The notes under the pieces were generated by a model. It saw only the letters and a program-made list of their open reading frames with translations. It did not search any database and was not told where the DNA came from. A DNA stretch of 64,000 nucleotides from Zafaria ginkgonis. GTDB lineage: Bacteria; Actinomycetota; Actinomycetes; Actinomycetales; Micrococcaceae. Shown piece after piece: positions 24,526 to 31,355 of the stretch. Both the position numbers and the translations under genes were made by a program. Position 1 is the stretch's first letter. Every line of letters begins with the position of its first letter. Location of the stretch: the NCBI RefSeq assembly GCF_039540195.1, contig NZ_BAABEO010000009.1, forward strand, positions 62,001 to 126,000, given 5' to 3'.

Positions 24526-25354
24526 TGCGTCGTCCAATCTCGGTGGGAACACGGCCTGACTTGGCCTCTTCGAGGCTCAGCCGCACCTTGCGGATGATGT
24601 CGTAGAACTCTGGGCTGCTGCGGATGTCCCGGTAGCGCGGGCGTGCCAGCGGAACGTCGATGACGTCGTGGACGGCACCGGGCCGGGCCTTCATCACGAC
24701 GATCTGGTCGGAGAGGAAGACGGCTTCCGAAATGCTGTGCGTGACGAAGATCAGCGTCTTGGGTTCGTTGGCCCACAGCGAGAGCAGTTCGTCGTTGAGG
24801 TCTTCCCTAGTGAACTCGTCCAAGGCCCCGAACGGCTCGTCCATCAGCAGCAGCCGCGGCTTGGAGATCAGCGACCGGGCGATGGCGGCGCGCTGCTCCA
24901 TGCCCCCGGAGAGTTCCCGGGGGAAATGCCCGGCGAAATCCTCCAGGCCCATGAGCGTGAGCAGTTGGCGGGCATGGTCGTGGACCGACGAATCGATCTT
25001 CGCCCCGGTCAGCTGCAGGGGCAGCAGGAGGTTGTCCATGACGTTGCGCCACGGCAGCAGGGTGGGCTTCTGGAAGGCGACGCTAGTGCCGTCGCGAGGT
25101 CCCGTCACCGGGACGCCGTCGAACAGGACGCGGCCGGAGGTTGCCGTCTCCAGCCCGGCCATGATCTTCAGCAGGGTCGACTTGCCGCAGCCGCTGGGGC
25201 CGATCAGGGAAATGAACTTCCCCGGGGAGAAGTCCAGGGACGTTTCGGCCAGCGCCTGAATGGTCTTGCCCGACCGCTGGTAGCGTTTGGTGACGTTCTG
25301 GATCGATACGCTCGTTGCCGTCCCCGCAGGCGGTGCCTGGATCGCCGCCGTCAT
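24512..25354 (-). CDS. NitT/TauT-type ABC transporter ATPase
   Basis: 280-aa nucleotide-binding subunit: Walker A GPSGCGKST near 54, Q-loop SVAFQKP, signature LSGGMEQR near 147 (the M is usual for SsuB/TauB), Walker B LLLMDEP and switch VTHS. Powers uptake through the permease at 23674-24525. The ATG overlaps the stop of the dipeptidase-like gene (ATGA), tying transporter output to that enzyme. Confidence 0.92.
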   Translation of the reverse strand: MTAAIQAPPAGTATSVSIQNVTKRYQRSGKTIQALAETSLDFSPGKFISLIGPSGCGKSTLLKIMAGLETATSGRVLFDGVPVTGPRDGTSVAFQKPTLLPWRNVMDNLLLPLQLTGAKIDSSVHDHARQLLTLMGLEDFAGHFPRELSGGMEQRAAIARSLISKPRLLLMDEPFGALDEFTREDLNDELLSLWANEPKTLIFVTHSISEAVFLSDQIVVMKARPGAVHDVIDVPLARPRYRDIRSSPEFYDIIRKVRLSLEEAKSGRVPTEIGRRNGSA

Positions 25355-26313
25355 GCCATGACCTCCTGATAGAAGCGCATCCAGTTGCCCCAGAGGATGC
25401 CGTGGGTTTCCTCGTCGCTGAATCCGGCGCGGCGCAGGGCCGGGCCAAAGACTTCGAAGTCGGCCGGGCCGCGGTACCAGTCGGTTTTCTGCGCCGCTTC
25501 GCTGCCGGGGCCGCCGCTGGCCCCGGGCTGGGGACGGTGGCTCCAGCGTCCGTTGCGCATCCAGGCCAGATAGCCGGCGTCGCCGCCCTGGTTGTCGTCG
25601 GTTCCGATGCCGATGTGCTCGGTCCCGATCAGGTCCGCGGTCCTGGCCACCATCCGGGCCCAGTCATCGGTGGAGGCGTTGTAGCCCCGGGTGATGTTGT
25701 GGTAGACGGTCAGGCCGACCATGCCGCCGCGCCCGGCCAGCTCCTTGAGCAGCGCCGCGGGCTTGTTGCGGGGATGCTCGACCAGGTCCGAACAGTTGGC
25801 GTGGGTGACGGCCACCGGTTTTTCCGACAGACGGACCGCATCGAGCGAGGTCCGGTTGCCCACGTGGGAGAGGTCGATGACCATGCCCACGCGGTTCATT
25901 TCAGCGACCACTTCCTCCCCGAACCGGGTCAGTCCCGGGTCCTCCGGGTCGTAGCAGCTTCCGCCGATGTCGTTCTGGATGTTGTAGGTCAGCTGCGCGA
26001 CGCGCACTCCCATCTGGTGGAAGAGGTCGACGTAGCCGAGCCGGCCCTGCAGGAAGGCGCTGTTCTGGAATCCCAGGATGATGGCCACGCGTCCTTCGGA
26101 GGCGATCCTGTCGATTTCGCCGGCCGAAGTCCCGATCCCGGCCAGGTCGCTGTTCTGGGCAATGAGCCGCTGCCAACGCACCAGTGCGTCCATGGATTCG
26201 GTGGCGTCCTCCCAGAAACCGCAGGTGACGGTGGCGCTGCGGACACCGCCGTCGACGAGGTCCTGCAGTCCCTGGCGGTCGAGTCGTGAACAAATCAGGC
26301 TGTCCAAATACAT
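25351..26313 (-). CDS. Membrane-dipeptidase (M19) family protein with altered metal site
   Basis: 320-aa M19/renal-dipeptidase-like TIM barrel. The second metal-site histidines are present (H150 in VIDLSHVG, H171 in AVTHANC), as are R181 in HPRNKP and the GIGTDDNQG aspartates. The N-terminal HxD of the first zinc site is missing (LDSLICSRLD instead), and the bridging glutamate of the IEG motif reads GFQNS, with Q83 in its place. The protein is soluble and has no signal peptide, so it acts in the cytoplasm. It may be a mononuclear hydrolase for an unusual amide or ring, or a non-catalytic relative. AGGAG, inside the preceding stop region, sits before the ATG. Confidence 0.82.
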   Translation of the reverse strand: MYLDSLICSRLDRQGLQDLVDGGVRSATVTCGFWEDATESMDALVRWQRLIAQNSDLAGIGTSAGEIDRIASEGRVAIILGFQNSAFLQGRLGYVDLFHQMGVRVAQLTYNIQNDIGGSCYDPEDPGLTRFGEEVVAEMNRVGMVIDLSHVGNRTSLDAVRLSEKPVAVTHANCSDLVEHPRNKPAALLKELAGRGGMVGLTVYHNITRGYNASTDDWARMVARTADLIGTEHIGIGTDDNQGGDAGYLAWMRNGRWSHRPQPGASGGPGSEAAQKTDWYRGPADFEVFGPALRRAGFSDEETHGILWGNWMRFYQEVMA

Positions 26314-26322
26314 TCGTGCTCC

Positions 26323-26988
26323 TTACTTGATGGCCAGACGGCGGCGGGTGGGCGAAGGGCTGTTGCCGGTGTGGTACCGGGAGATCTCGGTGACCTGGCT
26401 CAGCGCCAGCGTCGAGGTGTTGTACAGCGACCACCAGAGCATTGGGGCGGCCTCGATCCCGTGGACGAGGTCCGCATGGCTCGACGGCGGCCCGGGGCGC
26501 AGCCGTCCGCGGGCCCGCAGCGTAGCGGAGGCGGCGCCCTCGATGACCTCGACGGCGGCGCCGCGGCGGGCCAGCCGGTGCACGACGCCGGCCAGCTGGT
26601 GCGGGGAGCGTATGTCGACGACGGAGACGACGGCCTCTTCCGCCCCGGCCAGCTGCGCTTCCAGCGCGTGGCCGACCTGGGCCCCGACCAGCAGGGCATG
26701 CTGGCCGCGGGCCTCGAGTCGGCGACCCTTTGCGGAGGCATCCACCCCGAAGCGCTCCGGGGCGCCGGCCTCGACGGCCTCGGCCAGGCCCTCGAGCGCG
26801 CCGGCACCGAGCCGGACGGCGGTGTCGAGGAAGTGGTTGCGGGCCGCGGCCCAGGCCCCGTATGGGACGCCCAGGTGCTGGAAGATGCGCTCGCTGATCA
26901 GCGCGAGTTCACGGCGCTTGAGCCGCAGCGGGGTGTCGCCGATCTGCGTCAGGTCGACGGCGGCGGTGTGGTCGGTGGGGTTCACCAT
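26323..26988 (-). CDS. Uncharacterised 221-aa protein (weak resemblance to DUF3726)
   Basis: I do not recognise a function. The N-terminal third (LRLKRRELALISERIFQHLGVPYGAWAAARNHFLDTAVRLG) resembles the opening of DUF3726 proteins, where a short helical region is followed by an alpha/beta domain; confidence in that match is low. The middle part is rich in alanine and arginine. No signal peptide or membrane segment is seen. AAGGA lies eight bases before the ATG, and the start overlaps the IclR stop. The coupling implies a fixed role with the regulator and dipeptidase-like protein, perhaps as an enzyme subunit. Confidence 0.7.
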   Translation of the reverse strand: MVNPTDHTAAVDLTQIGDTPLRLKRRELALISERIFQHLGVPYGAWAAARNHFLDTAVRLGAGALEGLAEAVEAGAPERFGVDASAKGRRLEARGQHALLVGAQVGHALEAQLAGAEEAVVSVVDIRSPHQLAGVVHRLARRGAAVEVIEGAASATLRARGRLRPGPPSSHADLVHGIEAAPMLWWSLYNTSTLALSQVTEISRYHTGNSPSPTRRRLAIK

Positions 26989-27740
26989 TCCCTCATTCCT
27001 TGCTGTTGGTCCAGGAGCTGTTGGTTGATGGAGGAGGCGCTGGCGACCAGTGCGGTCTCCACGGCCTCGTCGTCGGTGCGGGCGGCGGGCATGATCACGC
27101 TCAGCGCCCCGACGCAGTGCCCGCGCACGAACACCGGGGCCGCGACCGCGGTGATCTCGTCGCCGAGCCAGCGCGAGCGCACCTTGCTGGCGCCCTTCTC
27201 GCGGACCCGGCGGACGGCGGCACGTACGTCCTCGTCGTCGAAGTCAACGGCACCGGGCTGGATTAGCTCGGGGGTGTAGGCCAGGAAGACCTGGCCGGAG
27301 GCCGAGGTCCGCAGCGAGAAGCGGGACTCCACGCCGGACCGGACCTGGATGGCCCGGTCCGGCTCGACGCGGTCGACGATGATCGGGGTGCCCTTATCCA
27401 GCACCGCGTAGGAGACCGCGGCGTTGACGACGTGGACCAGGTCTGCCATCTCGGCCAGCAGCAGCGGGCGGATCCGCCCATGCGGGGAGGCATTGCGGGC
27501 CACGACGGCGGCGTGGAAGCCGACCCGGTACTTCTGATGCTCGTCCTGGACAAGCCAGTCCGAGGCGAGCCCTGTGACCAGGTACTGGTGGGTGACGTTG
27601 CGGGACCAGCCGAGGATCTTGGCCAGCTCGGAGACCCCGATGCCGTCCTTGAAGTCGGCCACGGCGTCGATGACGCGCAGCATCTTCAGCCCGGTGCTGA
27701 GCAAGTTGGTGCCGCCGTTGCCGGGTTTTTCCTCGGCCAT
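26982..27740 (-). CDS. IclR-family transcriptional regulator
   Basis: 252 aa. An N-terminal winged helix (LLSTGLKMLRVIDAVADFKDGIGVSELAKILG, about 12-75) is followed by the IclR effector domain (about 85-250), with the RSRWLGDEITAVAAPVF pattern that is typical of the ligand pocket. It is the second gene of the operon, inside rather than divergent from it, and starts at the TGATG overlap with the 573-aa gene. It probably autoregulates the operon from sites upstream of 29461. Effector unknown. Confidence 0.88.
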   Translation of the reverse strand: MAEEKPGNGGTNLLSTGLKMLRVIDAVADFKDGIGVSELAKILGWSRNVTHQYLVTGLASDWLVQDEHQKYRVGFHAAVVARNASPHGRIRPLLLAEMADLVHVVNAAVSYAVLDKGTPIIVDRVEPDRAIQVRSGVESRFSLRTSASGQVFLAYTPELIQPGAVDFDDEDVRAAVRRVREKGASKVRSRWLGDEITAVAAPVFVRGHCVGALSVIMPAARTDDEAVETALVASASSINQQLLDQQQGMREW

Positions 27741-29461
27741 CAGTTCTCGCTCCATTCGATGACGTCAACCACGGGCAGCTCGAAGATGTCATTGGCCGGG
27801 GCCCAGTACCAGTCGGCAGCCTGCTCGATGGAGAGCTCGTCGCGGAACGGGGCGCCGTCGAAGATCAGTCCGCGCAGGATCCGCTCCAGCCTGTCCACGG
27901 TCTTGTCCAGCCCGAAGGTGAAGCCGTTGAGCAGATGGACCAGGTGCACCGGCACCAGATCGTCGTCGCGCAGGTCCAGCCGCGGGATCGAGTAGGGGGA
28001 ATTGGCCAGGTTCTGCACGTGCGCCACCGCCTGCTCCAGCGTCGGCTCGGCGAGCAGCAGCGTGCCCACGGCCGTGCCGGCGGGCTGGGCGAGTGCCGCC
28101 GCGTGCAGGCGGCGCAGTTCGCGCGGCACATCGAACGCCAGGTCGTGGGTGTCTTCGGGGACCTCGCTGGCGGGCCCGCAGCGTGGTTCCTCGGAGTCGC
28201 GGGACTTGTACCAGACGCGGTTGGCCTCCTCCACCGGAGCCAGCGGCAGCTCGAGCGCCCAGCCGAAGGAGTCCTCCAGCGCCGCGCGTAGCGCCTCCAC
28301 TGGCGCGGTGGCGTCGACCAGCAGGCTCTCGTCGATCGCGGCGGAGATCTGGTGGCGGTCTGTGGCTTCGGGGTCGAGCTCAAGCAGGATCGCGTGCAGC
28401 GTCTCCGCGGTCTCCGGCAGGTAGGTTCCGCGTACCGACTCGGCGAGCAGGCGTAGTGGCCGGGCGGCTCCGGAGTGCCGGGCGGCCTGGGCCAGCCGCT
28501 TGACGGCGCGCAGCTCGGTGGAGATTTGCGCGCCGCTGGGCAGGCTGACGTACCGGCCGCCGTCCTGCTGGCGGTAGAGGATCGAGCGGTTCAGCAGGCT
28601 CTCAAGCCGCTCCCACACGGGGTCCCCGGCGTCGAGCGCCCGGTCCAGCACCTCGGCCAGGGCCGCTTCGTGGCCGCCGATGAGCGCCTGCAGCAAGTGC
28701 GGGCGGTTGAAGGAGAAGAGCACCAGGCCCAGCGCGGAACCGTTGCCGATGGCCAGGGTGCGCCGGATCGCAGGGGACAGGGCCACCGCGTCCGCCGAGT
28801 CGAGCCGGGCCAGGTGCTGGACCAGATCGACGGAGAGCTCGCGCATCAGGTAGGCCGCCAGCATCTGGGCGTGGTACGGGGCGGCCAGCGGGTGGGTTTC
28901 CTCGTAGTCGCGGAAATCGCGAGTGCCGAAGGTGCCGTTGCCGTCGAGCCCGGTGTTGCGCATCAGGTAGCCAACCTCGGCGACGCGGCCGGCGTCGGGC
29001 TGGTGACCGGCGGCCAGGGACTCACGCACGTGCTCGAACAGCCGCACGCTTTGGTTGGCGCGGAACCAAACCAGCGTGCCTTCCGGGGCGCGCCCGGAGT
29101 AGAGCTTGGGCAGTTCGCGGCGGTTCTGCTCGATGCGGTCCGCATCGGCTTCCCCGTCCATCAGTGTTCCGAGCATGTCCCAGCTGGAGCCAATGATTCG
29201 CGAGGTGCGGTTGACCGAACTTGGTTCACAGGTGAACGCCACGAAGGACATCACCGCGGCCGGGGTCTGGATCCGGTAGAGGAGCGTTCCGTTGCCGCGC
29301 GTATCGATGTCGATGCTCTCCAGCCGGATCTGCCACTTCTCCCGCACCATCTTGGCGACAAAGCTACGTGCGGCACTGAGCCGGTTCGGTTGCATGGCAC
29401 CCAGCCAACGCGGATGCATGATCTGTTCGGGCGGTCTCAGTGACGGAGTAGCGATGCTCAT
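27740..29461 (-). CDS. Uncharacterised 573-aa protein, first gene of the IclR/ABC operon
   Basis: Large soluble protein of no family I can name. It has no signal peptide or membrane helices. Conserved-looking blocks are PPEQIMHPRWLGAMQPNRLS (12-31), RIIGSSWDMLGTLMDGEAD near 90, VGYLMRNTGLDGNGTFGTRDF near 165, HPLAAPYHAQMLAAYLMRELSVDL near 190 and IGNGSALGLVLF near 238. Such dense Gly/Asn/His motifs look enzymatic rather than structural. I have the impression that homologues occur in Proteobacteria next to DUF3726-type genes (memory, unverified). It leads the operon and is coupled to the IclR gene. Confidence 0.75.
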   Translation of the reverse strand: MSIATPSLRPPEQIMHPRWLGAMQPNRLSAARSFVAKMVREKWQIRLESIDIDTRGNGTLLYRIQTPAAVMSFVAFTCEPSSVNRTSRIIGSSWDMLGTLMDGEADADRIEQNRRELPKLYSGRAPEGTLVWFRANQSVRLFEHVRESLAAGHQPDAGRVAEVGYLMRNTGLDGNGTFGTRDFRDYEETHPLAAPYHAQMLAAYLMRELSVDLVQHLARLDSADAVALSPAIRRTLAIGNGSALGLVLFSFNRPHLLQALIGGHEAALAEVLDRALDAGDPVWERLESLLNRSILYRQQDGGRYVSLPSGAQISTELRAVKRLAQAARHSGAARPLRLLAESVRGTYLPETAETLHAILLELDPEATDRHQISAAIDESLLVDATAPVEALRAALEDSFGWALELPLAPVEEANRVWYKSRDSEEPRCGPASEVPEDTHDLAFDVPRELRRLHAAALAQPAGTAVGTLLLAEPTLEQAVAHVQNLANSPYSIPRLDLRDDDLVPVHLVHLLNGFTFGLDKTVDRLERILRGLIFDGAPFRDELSIEQAADWYWAPANDIFELPVVDVIEWSEN

Positions 29462-29504
29462 GGGGCTCCTTGGGAAGTTGGCAAGAGACGAGGATCAGGC
29501 ATTT

Positions 29505-29537
29505 GTCCTATATATAAGGACCGTGTCCTCTATAAGG
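29505..29537. promoter_or_regulatory. Tandem palindromic sites upstream of the eight-gene operon
   Basis: GTCCTATATATAAGGAC (29505-29521) is a near-perfect palindrome (GTCCT and AGGAC around an AT core). It is followed immediately by GTCCTCTATAAGG (29525-29537), a shortened copy. They lie 44-76 bp upstream of the 573-aa gene start, and IclR proteins bind palindromes of this kind near promoters. TATA-like cores may also overlap a -10 element. Confidence 0.5.
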
Positions 29538-29605
29538 CGGCAGTGAATTTAGCACCGTGTGGGGGATCACACAAGAGTGAAAGATTCAGCTGTCCCTGGC
29601 CGTGC

Positions 29606-29650
29606 TATTTGACCTCCTGCCGGTTCGTGCCGATGGGATGGATGGTCGCG
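29606..29650 (+). repeat. Left arm of a 45-bp inverted repeat
   Basis: Begins TATTTGACCTCCTGCCGG and matches the reverse complement of 29984-30028 at 43 of 45 positions. The arm encodes, outward on the minus strand, the tail IHPIGTNRQEVK and a stop. It bounds the transposase remnant. Confidence 0.85.
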
Positions 29651-29983
29651 AGGGCGGTCCAGCCCAGGGTCTGCTTGAGGAAGCGGAACGTGTGCCCGAT
29701 GTCTAGGCGGCGCAGGAACAGTTGCCACGGCCGTGCCGTACGGGTCGGTGTCGGTAGCAGTCCCCGCTTCGGGCCAGCATTCCGGGTCGGCAAAGCGGAA
29801 TTCGGTGCCGTGGCGGGGCCGTCACCCGTCGCCTTGGACCTGCCTGGAGCCTCCGGAGTCGCGGTCGGTCTCAAGTTTCCTGCCCGTTCCCAGCCGACGG
29901 CTGCCTCCGGCTCCATTTGCAGGCCGTGGAGGCTTCCAGCGCCGCCCCTGGGAACGGCCCCCTCCGCCGCAAAACTGGTACCC

Positions 29984-30028
29984 CGAGACCATCCACCCCA
30001 TCGGCACGAACCGGCAGGAGGTCAAATA
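29984..30028 (-). repeat. Right arm of the 45-bp inverted repeat
   Basis: Reverse complement of 29606-29650 with two mismatches. Read on the plus strand it again ends in the codons for IHPIGTNRQEVK and a stop. Confidence 0.85.
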
Positions 30029-30087
30029 ACAAGCCCGGGCGATGAGGAAACGTTCGTTGCCGCGCCCGACCCGCGCAACGGTCCGCC

Positions 30088-30330
30088 CTACACCACAACC
30101 TCGAAGGTGGCGCGTCCGTGGCGGGTCCCGTTGACTTGGAGCTCAAACTCGTGGCCCCGCCGTAGTGGCGCCGTGTGGTCATCTGGCGGAAGGCGTGCCG
30201 GCCGGTGACCCGCCGGGACTGGCCGGGGGCCAGCACCAGCGTCGCCAACCGAAGGCCTTGGGGGCCAGGGCCGGTCCCTTCCTGCAGCGCGAGCGTCGCC
30301 GCGTCCTCCGTGACCGGCCAGACCTGCAGA
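30088..30330 (-). pseudogene. C-terminal remnant of an AlkC-like DNA alkylation repair protein
   Basis: Minus-strand fragments read LATLVLAPGQSRRV, then HAFRQMTTRRHYGG, and after a frameshift in a G/C run near 30145 continue as HEFELQVNGTRHGRATFEVV before a TAG stop. This is the Ig-like C-terminal domain found on AlkC-type alkylpurine glycosylases. The catalytic HEAT-repeat part is absent, so it is a dead 3' fragment. The match rests on my memory of the family ending and should be searched. Confidence 0.6.
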
Positions 30331-30349
30331 CTCGGAGGCCTCCGGAAGC

Positions 30350-30625
30350 GGCGCCGATCCCGCCAAATGGCGCATTGGCTTCGGCCGGGACGGCTTGTTC
30401 GTTGATGTGAATCTTGCCCGAGTTGATGCGGTCGGGGAGAGCTCCACGGACGGCCCCACGTCGGGCAGGACCTCACGGCGAGACCGTAGTCCGAGGGATT
30501 GGCCACCTCGACGGCCCGGTGCAGAGATCGCCGGTCGGCAGTTACTAGGCCTTCCTCGCAGCCGCTCCACGAGCGACTCGTGGACCCGGCGCCGGTCGAC
30601 TGCCTGCACGTCGCAGACTTCCACG
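30350..30625 (-). pseudogene. Frameshifted C-terminal remnant of an aldehyde dehydrogenase
   Basis: Three pieces of a benzaldehyde/vanillin-dehydrogenase-like ALDH can be read in order on the minus strand in different frames: RRRVHESLVERL near 30590, RAVEVANPSDYGLAV near 30500 and RINSGKIHINEQAVPAEANA followed by PFGGIGAASGG near 30430-30360. In an intact ALDH these lie across the C-terminal 170 residues. Here internal pieces are deleted and the frame shifts at least twice. There is no catalytic cysteine region. Confidence 0.65.
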
Positions 30626-30691
30626 GCTGCTAACGCGAAAAACGGAGTTCCTGCAGGTCGGCCCTTGTGAGGGAAGACCGAGTCCCTGCCC

Positions 30692-31110
30692 TTAGCCGGC
30701 TGAGGACGTGGTCGAAACGCGCTGCTGCTCCGCCAGCTTCTGGCCCTCCAGCAACAGCTCCGTTGCCCTCTCGATGTGCTCGGCAAGTGCGCGACATGCA
30801 CCGTCGGCATCACGCTGCATCGCGAGCGTGGCCATCCGTTCGTGCTCGAGGTCTCGGACCTCGAGGTGGCCTGTTTTCTTTACGGCCCAGCATCAGTAGA
30901 CCTCGGTGGCGTCTTGTAGGCGCGCCGCGACGTCCAGGAGTCGAGGACTTGGGCATCCTTCCACGAGCGCCGCATGGAACCGCCGGTGGGCGTCGAGCCA
31001 GAGCGGGCTGATGCGGCCCTGCTCGTCTAGGGTGGAGAGCTGGGCGAGCCGATGGTGGGCGGCCACCACGTTCGTCTCCCGTTCGAGGTCCCGTGCCGGA
31101 TGGATTGGCG
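30692..31110 (-). pseudogene. GntR-family (FCD domain) regulator remnant with in-frame stop
   Basis: The minus strand encodes most of a FadR-type FCD domain (LWLDAHRRFHAALVEGCPSP, then RLLDVAARLQDATEVY). A TGA at 30895-30893 interrupts it, and the same frame resumes with CWAVKKTGHLEVRDLEHERM through AEHIERATELLLEG to a TAA at 30694-30692. One C-to-T change (CGA to TGA) would explain the stop. The DNA-binding domain is missing; upstream sequence is instead the ABC-tail copy in the opposite direction. Confidence 0.7.
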
Positions 31111-31121
31111 CAAAACCTGCG

Positions 31122-31252
31122 TCTCGGACGTTCCGTTCGCGGTGGAGGCGCCGGCGGTGCACTAGCCCCTCCGACGTTAGCCACTCCGACGTTGCAGCAG
31201 GCACGTGGAACGCAGCCCCCCGGCGCCGCCCCGCACGATGCCGGGCGGCGCC
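31122..31252 (+). pseudogene. Diverged copy of the fused-ABC 3' end and its terminator
   Basis: 31122-31165 matches the last 44 bp of the fused ABC gene (22017-22060) at 38 positions by eye and encodes the same ending (SDVPFAVEAPAVH, stop). The following bases, including the GGCGCCGCCC...GGGCGGCGCC hairpin at 31222-31252, also align with 22061-22134, with an inserted CTCCGACGTT-type repeat. Nothing of the transporter upstream is left, so this is a relic of a second copy or a recombination scar. Confidence 0.75.
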
Positions 31253-31295
31253 TCTTGTCGCGGCTTCGTCCGCATGGTGAGTCCGCACAGTGAGA

Positions 31296-31339
31296 AAGGT
31301 GCCGTGGCCCGCGGGGAACTTCGCGGGCCACGGCACCTT
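31296..31339 (-). terminator. Intrinsic terminator of the MHS transporter gene
   Basis: AAGGTGCCGTGGCCCGCG (31296-31313) pairs perfectly with 31322-31339 around an 8-base loop. On the minus strand it is followed by TTTCT. It lies 17 bp after the transporter stop. Confidence 0.85.
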
Positions 31340-31355
31340 GGCCTTGTATGGCTTG

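Larger units (their letters stand above)
29606..30028 (-). mobile_element. Degenerate insertion-sequence remnant between 45-bp inverted repeats
   Basis: A 423-bp element bounded by 45-bp inverted repeats. Inside, minus-strand fragments of a transposase are readable in two frames: RHGTEFRFADPECWPEAG with TDTDPYGTA in one, then FLRRLDIGHTFRFLKQTLGW in another. Both match C-terminal blocks of a DDE transposase common in actinobacteria (the type with an HTFRxxKQTLGW block). Most of the gene is missing and the frames are broken, so it is inactive. Identical arms pointing outward at both ends suggest an internal deletion and rearrangement of a larger element. Confidence 0.7.

Noticed and set aside
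29543..30208. 221-aa plus-strand open frame across the IS remnant
   Set aside because: It crosses both inverted-repeat arms and is antisense to recognisable transposase pieces; no family resemblance.
31296..31339. 18-bp inverted repeat considered as a transposon end next to the gene graveyard
   Set aside because: The arms are adjacent (8-base loop), lie right after the transporter stop and are followed by T residues, so a terminator explains it.
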